DNA of 42,150 nucleotides from Clostridia bacterium (GTDB lineage Bacteria; Bacillota; Clostridia; Christensenellales; Aristaeellaceae): NCBI GenBank assembly GCA_017460395.1, contig JAFUBA010000111.1:1-42150 (forward strand). The letters run 5' to 3'. The notes under the pieces are model-generated. The model ran no database searches, had not been told where the DNA came from, and worked only from the letters and a program-made list of their open reading frames with translations. The position numbers and the translations under genes are program-made. Position 1 is the first letter of the stretch. Each line of letters starts with the position of its first letter. Positions 1-7,859 of the stretch are shown in pieces.

Positions 1-56
1 GGATCACGTTCTACAAAAAAGAGGTCTAAAGGTGCTACATAAAAGATCGCATCATG
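1..56 (+). other. Window edge, probable 3' end of an unseen gene
   Basis: In the third frame the first codons read ITFYKKEV and then stop at 30-32 (TAA). This could be the tail of a gene lying left of the window, because a strong terminator-like hairpin follows directly. Eight codons are too few to name a family. If it is a gene end, the gene upstream was not OppC running directly into oppD, which bears on the broken state of oppD. Confidence 0.3.
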
Positions 57-97
57 AAACCAGGGGATGTCTCACTTGCCGACATCCCCTGGTTTTG
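57..97 (+). terminator. Intrinsic terminator-like hairpin before the broken oppD
   Basis: A perfect 15-bp stem (57-71 with 81-95) closes a 9-nt loop, and the 3' arm ends in TTTT. It is a strong candidate terminator for a gene left of the window. It lies only about 40 bp before the first codons that look like OppD, where the missing N-terminal half of OppD should be. Confidence 0.7.
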
Positions 98-109
98 GTA
101 CGCTTCTGG

Positions 110-137
110 TTGTCCTTTGATAGGATGACTTTATAGA
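110..137 (+). promoter_or_regulatory. Weak candidate promoter before the oppD fragment
   Basis: TTGTCC at 110-115 and TATAGA at 132-137 are 16 bp apart. This is only a moderate match to the sigma-A consensus and could be chance. It would drive a transcript of the truncated oppD and the intact oppF. Confidence 0.25.
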
Positions 138-958
138 TACGTCCCGGAAAAATCACCGGAGGGCGTATCCTGCTGGGCGGAAATGATCTGACCGGCCTGA
201 CAATTCGGCAGTACCAACGAATCCGCGGCTCGGAAATTGCCATGATCTTCCAGGAGCCGATGACCAGCCTTGATCCGCTGATGGCCTGTGGCCGTCAGAT
301 CGAGGAGGCCATCCGTGCACACGAGCGGCTGCCCCGCGCAGAACTGAAGCGCCGTGCCATTGAGGCCATCCGCAAGGTTGGCATTCCGATGCCGGAGAAG
401 GTCTACGCGGACATTCCCTCACAGCTCTCCGGCGGCATGCGCCAGCGGATCATGATCGCCATGGCGCTGGCGTGCCACCCAAGGCTTCTGATCTGCGATG
501 AGCCGACCACAGCGCTGGACGTCACGATCCAGGCGCAGATCCTCCGCCTGATCCGCCGCCTGCGCAATGAGACCGGGACGGCAGTCATCTTCATCAGCCA
601 CGACATGGGCGTCATCTCCGAGACGGCCGACCGCGTTGCAGTCATGTACGCGGGCGAGATCGTGGAGGAAGCAGACGTTAAAACGATGTTTGAAAGCCCG
701 GCCCATCCCTATGCGGTCGGCCTGCAGAAGGCGATCCCGCAGTCAGGGCATCATCAGGAGGCACTGCACGACATTCCGGGCAGCGTGCCTATGCTGAATG
801 CACTGCCGGAAGGCTGCCTGTTCCATCCGCGCTGTCCCTACGCAGAGCCGCGCTGCAGGGCAGAGCATCCGGAGCTCTTTGACAGCGATGGACACCGCTG
901 CCGCTGCTTTAGAAGTGCTGGTCATTCTGCCGGCGAGCGAGGGGAGGGCATATCATGA
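137..958 (+). CDS. Oligopeptide ABC transporter ATPase OppD, 5'-truncated
   Basis: This is the OppD/DppD subunit, one of the two ATPases that power peptide import at the membrane. OppD-like codons begin at about 137 (PGKITGG, then IRGSEIAMIFQEPMTSLDP with the Q-loop). They continue through the LSGGMRQR signature, Walker B LLICDEPTTALD, the H-loop (ISHD) and the C-terminal oligopeptide-binding extension with its Cys-rich FHPRCPYAEPRC segment. What is missing is the first 60 or so residues, including Walker A; an in-frame TAG lies at 134-136. The first ATG is at 242 and has no good ribosome site. Without Walker A this copy should not bind ATP normally, so it is either a decayed gene or a junction error in the assembly. 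It overlaps oppF by 4 bp (ATGA), as in an intact operon. Confidence 0.8.
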   Translation: MRPGKITGGRILLGGNDLTGLTIRQYQRIRGSEIAMIFQEPMTSLDPLMACGRQIEEAIRAHERLPRAELKRRAIEAIRKVGIPMPEKVYADIPSQLSGGMRQRIMIAMALACHPRLLICDEPTTALDVTIQAQILRLIRRLRNETGTAVIFISHDMGVISETADRVAVMYAGEIVEEADVKTMFESPAHPYAVGLQKAIPQSGHHQEALHDIPGSVPMLNALPEGCLFHPRCPYAEPRCRAEHPELFDSDGHRCRCFRSAGHSAGERGEGIS

Positions 959-1959
959 GCGAACCGATCCTGCGCGTCAGGAACCTGAAAAAGTACTACA
1001 AGAGCGGCTCTATGTTTGGCAAGAAGGAAACGGTCCGCGCCGTGGATGGTGTCAGCTTTGAACTGAACCATGGCGAGACGCTGGCCATCGTCGGCGAGAG
1101 CGGATGCGGGAAATCCACGGCCGTGAAGGCGCTGATCCGCATCGTGGAGCCGACCGACGGGGAAATTCTTCTGGAGGGAGAGGACTTTCGTACACTCTCG
1201 GGCGCGAAGCTGCAGGCTGCACGCCGGAATATCAAGATGATTTTCCAGGATCCCTACTCCTCGCTCAATCCCAGAATGACCGTCAGAGACATTATTGCTG
1301 AACCCATCGATATCGACCATGCATGGAAGACCAGGCAGGAGCGGGAGGAGATTGTGCTCAATACCATGCAGGAGGTGGGGCTGGATCCTTCCTATGCCGA
1401 CCGCTACCCGCATGAGTTTTCCGGCGGGCAGCGACAGCGAATCGGAATTGCACGGGCGATCATCCAGCGACCGAAGGTGGTGATCTGCGATGAGCCGGTC
1501 TCTGCACTGGACGTCAGCATTCAGGCGAAGATTATCAACCTTCTGCGGGAAATTCAGCGCAAACAGGATATTTCCTACATCTTTATATCCCACGACCTGG
1601 GTGTGGTGGAGCACATTGCGAATCGCATTCTGGTGATGTACCTCGGGCACGTCGTGGAGGAGGGACGAACGGAGGATATTTTTGCACATCCCGCGCATCC
1701 GTATACGCGTCTTCTGCTCAACAGTATTCCGAAGATCGGAAAGCCGACCGATGACGAGAGCGTATTACTGGAGGGGGACCTGCCAAGCCCCGCAAATCCT
1801 CCGCATGGCTGCGTCTTCCATACGCGCTGCCCGTATGCCGAGGCGCGGTGCAGCCAGGACGCACCGGGCATGAAGACCATTGACGGCATTCACAGGTGCG
1901 CGTGCTTCCTGGATACATCTGCTGACATATCCCATGCAGATTTGGCGATGAATTCGTGA
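955..1959 (+). CDS. Oligopeptide ABC transporter ATPase OppF
   Basis: This is the second ATPase of the peptide importer, 334 residues, full length for OppF/DppF. Walker A GESGCGKS is at residues 47-54, the Q-loop is MIFQDPYSSLNP, the signature is FSGGQRQRIGIARA, Walker B is VVICDEPVSALD, and the H-loop is FISHD. The C-terminal extension carries FHTRCPYAEARC, the Cys-rich element of the oligopeptide/dipeptide family. The gene starts inside the oppD stop (ATGA). No permease (oppB, oppC) or binding protein gene is in the window, and its partner OppD is broken here, so the transporter may not work as encoded, unless the damage is an assembly artefact. Confidence 0.93.
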   Translation: MSEPILRVRNLKKYYKSGSMFGKKETVRAVDGVSFELNHGETLAIVGESGCGKSTAVKALIRIVEPTDGEILLEGEDFRTLSGAKLQAARRNIKMIFQDPYSSLNPRMTVRDIIAEPIDIDHAWKTRQEREEIVLNTMQEVGLDPSYADRYPHEFSGGQRQRIGIARAIIQRPKVVICDEPVSALDVSIQAKIINLLREIQRKQDISYIFISHDLGVVEHIANRILVMYLGHVVEEGRTEDIFAHPAHPYTRLLLNSIPKIGKPTDDESVLLEGDLPSPANPPHGCVFHTRCPYAEARCSQDAPGMKTIDGIHRCACFLDTSADISHADLAMNS

Positions 1960-1994
1960 CCGTCAGCGAAAAACAAGAGGAAAGAGGCATTACC

Positions 1995-3080
1995 ATGGAA
2001 TTTGACAGAGCGGCCGTTGAAAAGGATTTTCGCGAACGCATCAAAACGCTCTCCAGCACTTTCGGACCCTCCGGATTTGAGGAGGAGGTCGTGGAGGAGG
2101 TGCGAAAGGAACTGTCTGCCACAGACTTTGAGCTTTCGGATGACCTCATGCTGAACCTGATTGCCCACAAGAAGGGCAGGAAACCGGGCAAGCTCCTGGT
2201 GGCTGCGCATACAGATGAAATCGGCCTCATCGTGCGTCACATCGACAGGAAAGGCTTTCTGTGGTTTGAAACGCTGGGCGGCATCGCGCCGCAGCAGTTC
2301 TTCGGAAAACACGTGATCGTGAGAACCGAAGAGGGAAAACACATCGACGGCATCGTCAACTATGTGAAGCCCGGGCGTCCGCAGCGCGCACCGGAACTGC
2401 CAAAGGACGTGCACGGCTTCTTCATTGAGGTCGGCGCGGAATCCTACGAGGAAGTGCGCGAGATGGGGATCGAGGAGGGTGCCCCGGTCAGCATCGATTA
2501 TCCCGTCATCAACCTGGGCAGGCACCGTCTGGGCGGCAAGGCGCTGGACGACAGGGCACTGGTCTTCATTCTGGAGGAAGTGGTGAAGCTGTTTGACGGC
2601 CGTGACGACATTCCGGACTTCTATGCCGCATTCACCAGTCAGGAGGAGGTCGGCGCGAGAGGCGCGATCGTCGCAGCTCAGAAGATTCAGCCGGATGTTG
2701 TCGTCGCGCTGGACATGAGCCTTGCCACCGACATTCCGCATGTGCCGGAATCTGAATATGTCAACGAGCTGGGCAAGGGCACTTCCATCAAAATCATGGA
2801 CAAGCTGGGTGCCGGCGTGCAGGGCCTGATCGCCAACCGGCAGGTCGTGAAGGACATGAAGTCTGCCGCGAAAAAACATGACATTCCGTACCAGATCGAG
2901 GCATATGCGGCCGGCGCGACCGACGCAAGTTTTGTTCAGACGCTGAATCATGGCACCCGCGCTGGTGGCATTCAGATTCCCATGCGCTATGTACACAGCT
3001 ATGAAGTGGTGGACGTGCGCGATGTGGTGGATACGGTGGAGCTGCTCTACCGCTACATTGAGCAGCTGACGATAGAATAA
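1995..3080 (+). CDS. M42 family metallopeptidase (aminopeptidase)
   Basis: This is a co-catalytic metal aminopeptidase of the M42 family (PepA/YsdC/FrvX type) that trims peptides in the cytoplasm. The metal and catalytic residues are all visible: AAHTDEIGL (His and Asp), LGGKALDDR (Asp), TSQEEVGARGA (Glu-Glu), ALDMS (Asp) and the C-terminal RYVHSYEVVD (His). I chose ATG 1995 because AGAGGAAAGAGG lies 7 nt upstream. A GTG at 1956 overlapping the oppF stop would add 13 residues of poor character. Its place right after oppDF fits digestion of imported peptides, and it probably shares their transcript. Confidence 0.92.
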   Translation: MEFDRAAVEKDFRERIKTLSSTFGPSGFEEEVVEEVRKELSATDFELSDDLMLNLIAHKKGRKPGKLLVAAHTDEIGLIVRHIDRKGFLWFETLGGIAPQQFFGKHVIVRTEEGKHIDGIVNYVKPGRPQRAPELPKDVHGFFIEVGAESYEEVREMGIEEGAPVSIDYPVINLGRHRLGGKALDDRALVFILEEVVKLFDGRDDIPDFYAAFTSQEEVGARGAIVAAQKIQPDVVVALDMSLATDIPHVPESEYVNELGKGTSIKIMDKLGAGVQGLIANRQVVKDMKSAAKKHDIPYQIEAYAAGATDASFVQTLNHGTRAGGIQIPMRYVHSYEVVDVRDVVDTVELLYRYIEQLTIE

Positions 3081-3276
3081 CGCACCAGCTGGTTCAGGGA
3101 GCTTCGGCACCTTATGCTCCGTGTTTCCGCCCCACCCCGTGATTCGAACAGAGGAAGGGGCATTCGCTTGTGTGAAGCGCACAGTCGGAGTAGAATGGCC
3201 GCAGGATCATTCCGCCAGACGGGCAGATGAACGTGGCCGCATATCACATTGCTTTATACTTGTGGCACCTGATATA
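3081..3276. other. Intergenic stretch with no gene seen
   Basis: Between the M42 peptidase and the terminator at 3277 I see no convincing reading frame. A weak stem (GGAGC...GCTCC, about 3099-3122) and a TTGCTT...TATAGC pair near 3249-3278 are present, but neither is strong enough to call. Confidence 0.4.
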
Positions 3277-3307
3277 GCCGGGCAGGATTGACCTGCCTGG
3301 CTTTTTT
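3277..3307 (+). terminator. Intrinsic terminator after the opp/M42 operon
   Basis: A 10-bp stem (GCCGGGCAGG with CCTGCCTGGC, one G-U pair) with a 5-nt loop is followed by six T residues. It should end transcripts from oppDF and the M42 peptidase before the methyltransferase gene. Confidence 0.8.
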
Positions 3308-3360
3308 GGAAGCGTCAGTTCATTCCGCTTGCTGCTTTTTGATGTGAAAGGGGCCTCAGT

Positions 3361-4224
3361 ATGTACTCCGGAGATGCTGTCTTCTATGATGCATTTCAAA
3401 GCTTTTGCGGCATCGGCGCAGATGTGGAGCTCATCCGCCGGCTGATCCCGGACAGCGCACGGGACGTGTGTGAGATTGCCTGCGGGACGGGAAGAATTCT
3501 TCTGTCGCTGAGAAGGCCGGGTCTCACGCTCACGGGGCTGGACCTTTCGGAGGACATGCTGAAGGTGGCAAGAAAGAAGGACCCGTCCGTCAGATGGCTG
3601 CAGGCCGACATGCAGTGCCTCCCGGATCTTGGCCCCTTTGACTTTATCATCTGTGGCTACAATTCGATTCAGCACGTGATGGAGAATGCAGGGGTCAGGA
3701 GCTTTCTTCGCGGCGCGCGGGAAAACCTTCGGGAGGGCGGCCTTCTCTATCTGGATCTGTACAATCCGCGTGAGTGGCTGAAAAGGGAGGAGGACCCATA
3801 CGCCGCGGAATATACGCCTGGCGGCAGGCTTTCAGAACCTTTGGATGATGATGCCACGATGCGCTTCCGGGTGCCGCCGTTTCTGTGCGGAGAGCAGGCG
3901 ATTGTGCTCTATGAGAGCCAGTGGACCGATGAGGCGAATATGATCCGGCACATCACCTACGAGTACTATGAGATGGACAGGGACGTGTATGACCGCGGCG
4001 ATCTCAGATACCTGTACACGCAGAAGCAGCACCCTGAGGTGGAACGTTTCCTGCTTGCGGAGAACTATGAGATGCGTGAATTCCTCCCAGGGGAAATGGA
4101 AGAGATGATCCTGGATTGCGGCTTTCAGATAGAAAAGCGTTTTGGAGAGTATGACGGCAGCGATTATGCCAGGAATTCCACCAAGCAGATCTATCTTCTA
4201 AGACGTGCGCAACAAAAGGCCTGA
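3361..4224 (+). CDS. Class I SAM-dependent methyltransferase
   Basis: This is a 287-residue protein with the Rossmann-like methyltransferase fold. Motif I is VCEIACGTGRI (about residues 36-46), followed by the acidic motif II LTGLDLSEDML, ADMQCL (motif III) and FDFIICGYNSIQHV (motif IV region). The second half has an insert of aromatic and acidic residues seen in Methyltransf_25-type enzymes of unknown substrate. The start ATG is preceded by GTGAAAGGGGCC at good spacing. It stands alone between a terminator and the pta promoter, so context gives no substrate. Confidence 0.85.
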   Translation: MYSGDAVFYDAFQSFCGIGADVELIRRLIPDSARDVCEIACGTGRILLSLRRPGLTLTGLDLSEDMLKVARKKDPSVRWLQADMQCLPDLGPFDFIICGYNSIQHVMENAGVRSFLRGARENLREGGLLYLDLYNPREWLKREEDPYAAEYTPGGRLSEPLDDDATMRFRVPPFLCGEQAIVLYESQWTDEANMIRHITYEYYEMDRDVYDRGDLRYLYTQKQHPEVERFLLAENYEMREFLPGEMEEMILDCGFQIEKRFGEYDGSDYARNSTKQIYLLRRAQQKA

Positions 4225-4240
4225 AGGAATGAAAAACGGT

Positions 4241-4269
4241 TTGACTCAAAGGGCAAAGTTCGGTAGAAT
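4241..4269 (+). promoter_or_regulatory. Sigma-A promoter for pta-ackA
   Basis: TTGACT (4241-4246), a 17-bp spacer and TAGAAT (4264-4269) make a near-consensus promoter directly after the methyltransferase stop codon. It predicts a 5' leader of about 175 nt before pta. Confidence 0.8.
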
Positions 4270-4275
4270 ACCGGG

Positions 4276-4452
4276 GGTCAGGGAATCCGGCGATGCCGAA
4301 GGCCCATGCCGGATTTCATCGTTTGGCTCAGTGCGTGTCCAGGTCCGGTCTTTTCCGGATGAGGACAGACACGAACAGGTACAATCACCGGGCACTGCAT
4401 AAAGGCATTCCGAAAGGGTATGACAACAAGGGTAACGAAGGAGGAATTTCCC
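4276..4452 (+). other. Leader of pta with two hairpins
   Basis: The leader holds an 8-bp perfect stem (AATCCGGC...GCCGGATT, 4288-4319) with a 16-nt loop. A second small stem (TCCGG...CCGGA) lies near 4351-4363. Neither is followed by a U run, so no attenuator is evident. I could not match it to a named riboswitch. Confidence 0.4.
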
Positions 4453-5454
4453 ATGTCTGTGATTGAGAAGATCAAGGCAAAGGCAAAGGAAAATGTAAAG
4501 CACATCGTGCTGGCCGAGGGCGATGAACCCCGCACGGTCCAGGCGGCTGCAAAGATTGTGGCCGAGGGACTTGCCAAAATCACCCTGGTGGGCAAGGAAG
4601 AGAGCATCCGCAAGGTGGCTGCTGAGACCAACACGGATCTGACGGGTGTGGCCGTTGTGGATCCTGAGACCTGCGAAAAGTCTCCCGCATATGCTGAGAA
4701 GCTCTGCGAGCTCCGTCAGAAGAAGGGCATGACGCTTGAACAGGCCACAGATCTGGTCTATCACAACACCCTGTATTTCGCCACCATGATGCTGAAGATG
4801 GACGATGCGGACGGCCTGGTGGCCGGCGCCATCAACTCCACCGGCAATGTGCTGCGCCCCGCCCTGCAGATCATCAAGACGGCCCCCGGCATCTCCACCG
4901 TGTCCAGCTGCTTCATCATGGAGCTGCCCACGAAGGAATACGGCAATGACGGCGTCATGCTCTTCGGCGACTGCGCTGTGAACATTGAGCCGAACGCGGA
5001 TGAGCTGGCTGCCATCGCGATTGCCACTGCCAGGACCAGCCGCGAGCTTCTCTCCACCGAGCCCAAGGTTGCCATGCTGTCCTTCTCCACCAAGGGAAGC
5101 GCCAAGCATGAGGTGGTCACCCGCGTTCAGGAAGCCACTGCAAAGGCACATGAGCTGGCGCCCGACATTCTCCTTGACGGCGAACTGCAGGCCGATGCCG
5201 CTCTCGTGGAAACCGTGGCCAATCTGAAGGCACCGGGCTCTCCCGTGGCCGGCAAGCAGCCCAACGTCCTGATCTTCCCGAACCTTGGCGCCGGCAACAT
5301 CGGCTACAAGCTCGTGCAGCGTCTGGCCGGTGCAAAGGCCATCGGACCCATCATCCAGGGCCTTGCAAAGCCTGTCAACGATCTGTCCCGCGGCTGCAAC
5401 GTGGAGGAGATCGTAAACACCGTCGCAGCCGTGGCCGTGAAGGCACAGGGCTGA
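4453..5454 (+). CDS. Phosphate acetyltransferase (phosphotransacetylase)
   Basis: This enzyme interconverts acetyl-CoA plus phosphate and acetyl phosphate plus CoA, the first step of acetate formation. The protein is 333 residues, the size of the short, single-domain bacterial Pta. Recognisable segments are HIVLAEGDEPRTVQAA near the start, AGAINSTGNVLRPALQIIKT, and LSFSTKGSAKH, which line the CoA and phosphate site. ATG 4453 is chosen because GAAGGAGGAA lies just upstream; the ATG at 4420 has no such site and would add 11 unrelated residues. It is followed by ackA, so both fermentation enzymes are co-transcribed. Confidence 0.96.
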   Translation: MSVIEKIKAKAKENVKHIVLAEGDEPRTVQAAAKIVAEGLAKITLVGKEESIRKVAAETNTDLTGVAVVDPETCEKSPAYAEKLCELRQKKGMTLEQATDLVYHNTLYFATMMLKMDDADGLVAGAINSTGNVLRPALQIIKTAPGISTVSSCFIMELPTKEYGNDGVMLFGDCAVNIEPNADELAAIAIATARTSRELLSTEPKVAMLSFSTKGSAKHEVVTRVQEATAKAHELAPDILLDGELQADAALVETVANLKAPGSPVAGKQPNVLIFPNLGAGNIGYKLVQRLAGAKAIGPIIQGLAKPVNDLSRGCNVEEIVNTVAAVAVKAQG

Positions 5455-5503
5455 GAAGCCGGTTTTGATCTGAACTGCAGGAATCAAAAGATAAAGGGGG
5501 ATA

Positions 5504-5529
5504 GCCGGAACCGCGGGCGCGGTTCCGGC
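5504..5529 (+). promoter_or_regulatory. Hairpin between the ackA Shine-Dalgarno and its AUG
   Basis: A perfect 11-bp GC-rich stem (5504-5514 with 5519-5529, tetraloop GGGC) lies between AAGGGGG (5494-5500) and the ackA ATG (5538). The linear distance of 37 nt is far too long for initiation, but with the stem folded the distance drops to about 11 nt. This suggests that the hairpin is part of the ribosome binding site. A looser 7-bp repeat (TTTTGAT...ATCAAAA, 5463-5489) lies just before it. Confidence 0.6.
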
Positions 5530-5537
5530 GCATCAAA

Positions 5538-6755
5538 ATGAAAATTCTGGTTGTCAATGCCGGCTCTTCCTCACTCAAGTATCAGCTCATCGACATGGAT
5601 GGCGAAGTGCTCCTGGCCAAGGGCCTGGTGGAGCGCATCGGCATTGAGGGCGGCCACCTCAAGCAGACGGTGACCCTGCCCGGTGCAAGCAAGAAAGTGG
5701 TGGAGATCACCCATCCCGTGGCCGATCACGTGGAAGCCACCCAGATGATGCTCAATGCGCTGCAGGATCCCGAGAACGGGGCCATCAAGAGCGTGGTGGA
5801 AATCGGCGCTGTGGGCCATCGCGTGCTGCATGGCGGCACCAAGTTCTCCGCCTCCGTGGTCATCAACGATGCTGTCAAGGATGCCATCCGCGAGTGCATC
5901 CCGCTCGGACCGCTCCACAATCCTGCCAACCTCATGGGCATCGAGGCCTGCGAGAAGGTCATGCCCACCACCCCGCAGGTGGCCGTGTTCGACACTGCAT
6001 TCCATCAGACCATGCCGCCCAAGGCTTATATGTATGGTGTGCCGAAGAAGTATGCCACCGAGATGGGCGTGAGAAAGTACGGCTTCCATGGCACCAGCCA
6101 CAGGTATGTGTCCAAGCGCGTGTGCGAGTTCCTGGGCATCAGCCCCCTCGGACAGCGGATCATCATCTGCCATCTGGGCAACGGCTCCAGTCTGAGCGCC
6201 GTGGTGGACGGAAAGTGCGTGGATACCTCCATGGGCCTGACGCCCCTGGACGGCCTGCTGATGGGTACCCGCTGTGGCACACTGGATCCGGCCGTGGTGC
6301 AGTTCATCGCAAACAATGAGAACATGACCGTCGATGAAGTGCTCACCATGATGAACAAGAAGTCCGGTCTCCTCGGCATCTCCGGCAAGTCCAGCGATAT
6401 GCGCGACATTGATGCCCTGGCAGATCAGTATGACGGCGATGCCATGCTGGCCCGCGACATGCTGGTGTACGGCATCAAGAAGTACATCGGAAGCTATGCT
6501 GCCGCCATGGGTGGTGTGGACCTGATTGTCTTCACGGCCGGTATCGGCGAAAACAATGGCGCCCTGCGCGAGCGCGTGATGAGCGACATGGAGTTCCTTG
6601 GCGCCAAGCTGGATCATTCCAAGAATGCAGCCTGCGCTGACGGCAAGGCCACCGAGTGCGTCGTGTCCACGGACGATTCCAGGGTCAAGATTCTGGTGAT
6701 CCCGACCAACGAAGAGATCATGATCGCAAGGGATACACTGGATCTGGTCAGCTGA
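5538..6755 (+). CDS. Acetate kinase
   Basis: AckA converts acetyl phosphate and ADP to acetate and ATP, giving the ATP yield of acetate fermentation. It has 405 residues, the standard length. Family signatures are present in order: ILVVNAGSSSLKYQ at the N-terminus (phosphate site), GHRVLHGG, VFDTAFHQTMP, YGFHGTSHRYVS (second AckA signature, catalytic His), ICHLGNGSS and FTAGIGENN near the C-terminus. The start is fixed by the conserved N-terminus even though no Shine-Dalgarno lies at normal distance. pta is 83 bp upstream in the same operon. Confidence 0.97.
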   Translation: MKILVVNAGSSSLKYQLIDMDGEVLLAKGLVERIGIEGGHLKQTVTLPGASKKVVEITHPVADHVEATQMMLNALQDPENGAIKSVVEIGAVGHRVLHGGTKFSASVVINDAVKDAIRECIPLGPLHNPANLMGIEACEKVMPTTPQVAVFDTAFHQTMPPKAYMYGVPKKYATEMGVRKYGFHGTSHRYVSKRVCEFLGISPLGQRIIICHLGNGSSLSAVVDGKCVDTSMGLTPLDGLLMGTRCGTLDPAVVQFIANNENMTVDEVLTMMNKKSGLLGISGKSSDMRDIDALADQYDGDAMLARDMLVYGIKKYIGSYAAAMGGVDLIVFTAGIGENNGALRERVMSDMEFLGAKLDHSKNAACADGKATECVVSTDDSRVKILVIPTNEEIMIARDTLDLVS

Positions 6756-6770
6756 GAAGGCCCAGGGGAT

Positions 6771-6791
6771 GATTTTGGGCGGTCCAAAATC
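6771..6791 (+). terminator. Possible weak terminator after ackA
   Basis: A perfect 8-bp stem (GATTTTGG, loop GCGGT, CCAAAATC) lies 15 bp after the ackA stop. No U run follows, so it may only stabilise the 3' end of the mRNA. Confidence 0.35.
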
Positions 6792-6812
6792 TGCAGCCTG
6801 TGGAATATTCAG

Positions 6813-6841
6813 TTGACAAAATATGGTGGGGTCCGTATAAT
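6813..6841 (+). promoter_or_regulatory. Consensus sigma-A promoter for yceD-rpmF
   Basis: TTGACA (6813-6818), a 17-bp spacer and TATAAT (6836-6841) match the sigma-A consensus exactly. It lies 32 bp before the yceD start, so a strong, probably constitutive promoter with a short leader is expected. Confidence 0.92.
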
Positions 6842-6872
6842 ACCCCACGGTCACGGGGAAGGGTGACGAAAG

Positions 6873-7379
6873 ATGGATGTATTGGAATGCACGCGCAATC
6901 CAGGGACATCTTTTCACTTCGAGCTGGAGCAGGCCATTGCTCCTCAGGACATTCTCGGAGAGACGGTTCGGTTTGACATTGCAAGGCTGGAGGGCTCCAT
7001 GGAGGCCGATGATCTGGGCAATGTGACGCTGGAAGGGACTCTTCGTGTCCGGGCTCATGCCCTGTGCGCCAACTGTCTTCGCGAAACGTGGACGGATGAG
7101 GAAGCCTCTTTCCAGGAAACATTTCTCAGGGACGGCGATCCGGAGGATGACGAGATCTTTGCCTATTCAGGGCATGTCATCGACCTGGAAAAAATGGTGA
7201 TGTCCTATGCTGTCTTGAATTTGCCGATGAGATTTGTGTGCGGACCGGCATGCCCGGGCATCGCAGAATTTCAGACGGCTGATTTCTCGGAGACGTCATG
7301 CCAGAAGGAAACGCCTGGTCAGCGTCCTTTTGCGGCATTACAAGAACTGCTCGGACAACAGGGAGAAGAGAAACCGTGA
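6873..7379 (+). CDS. DUF177 (YceD) family protein
   Basis: This 168-residue protein belongs to the DUF177/YceD family, which almost always precedes the gene for ribosomal protein L32 and has been linked to rRNA processing or 23S rRNA levels. It shows the family's paired cysteine sites: ALCANCLRE near the middle and VCGPACPGI in the C-terminal third. The middle is acidic, with GDPEDDEIFAYSG typical of the family. The Shine-Dalgarno is AAGGGTGACGAAAG just before the ATG. rpmF follows 92 bp later. The biochemical role of the family is not settled. Confidence 0.88.
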   Translation: MDVLECTRNPGTSFHFELEQAIAPQDILGETVRFDIARLEGSMEADDLGNVTLEGTLRVRAHALCANCLRETWTDEEASFQETFLRDGDPEDDEIFAYSGHVIDLEKMVMSYAVLNLPMRFVCGPACPGIAEFQTADFSETSCQKETPGQRPFAALQELLGQQGEEKP

Positions 7380-7471
7380 GACGTTTTTCAGGCATATGAC
7401 CCGGGCAGGTCACGGCTGATCAGGAATGAGATCTGGGTTCCCAATCGAACCGTGGATGAGGAGGTGTGAGT

Positions 7472-7666
7472 ATGGCTCTTCCGAAGGGAAAAATTTCCAA
7501 AGCACGCAAGCACAGCCGTCGTGCAAACTGGAAGCTGGAGGCCCCCACGCTGGTGGAATGCCCCAGGTGCCACAGCAAGATGCTGGCCCATCATGTCTGC
7601 AAGACCTGTGGATATTATAAGGGCAAGCAGGTTGTCTACATTGATGAAGAAAAAGAAGGCGCATAA
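7472..7666 (+). CDS. 50S ribosomal protein L32
   Basis: L32 is a small zinc-ribbon protein of the large subunit. The 64-residue product starts MALPKGKISKARKH, rich in basic residues, then has CPRCH and CKTCGYY, the two CxxC knuckles that hold zinc. ATG 7472 is chosen over the in-frame GTG at 7466 because the GAGGAGG site is 7 nt upstream and family members begin at this point. It shares the yceD promoter. All four zinc cysteines are present, so this is the zinc-binding form of L32. Confidence 0.97.
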   Translation: MALPKGKISKARKHSRRANWKLEAPTLVECPRCHSKMLAHHVCKTCGYYKGKQVVYIDEEKEGA

Positions 7667-7677
7667 GCTCATCTGAG

Positions 7678-7859
7678 AAAAGAGGAGTACGCCCAGGAGC
7701 CACCCAGAGAGAACCGTTCCCCGGCTGAAAGACGGTTTGCGGCAGACAGGGCGGAAGGTCGCTTTTCGAGAGCGGACAGTGAATTCATGAACTGTCCCGG
7801 TGCACTCGATATCGTGCAAATGAGGCGGGATCTTCCCGTAAATCAAGGTGGTACCACGG
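7678..7859 (+). ncRNA. T-box leader, valine-specific (valS)
   Basis: The leader shows stem I landmarks in order: GAGTAC (AGUA/S-turn), AGAGAG in the distal bulge, a stem AACCGT...ACGGTT with GCTGAAAG between its arms, and a specifier loop GAAGGTCGC in which GTC at 7758-7760 is a valine codon. The conserved T-box sequence AAGGTGGTACCACGG is at 7845-7859, where uncharged tRNA pairs with the bulge to stabilise the antiterminator. This regulates valS by the charging state of tRNA-Val, as known for T-box genes. The exact 5' end was not determined, and no promoter was assigned between rpmF and the leader. Confidence 0.93.

Noticed and set aside
3130..3165. GTGATTCGAAC, reading like the T-arm of a tRNA on the - strand
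   Set aside because: The flanking bases do not pair to form a T stem and no acceptor or anticodon arm can be built around it.
4288..4330. Fluoride riboswitch before pta (GGCGATGCCG resembles part of the motif)
   Set aside because: The conserved pseudoknot parts and second stem of that riboswitch are not present, and pta is not a fluoride-linked gene.
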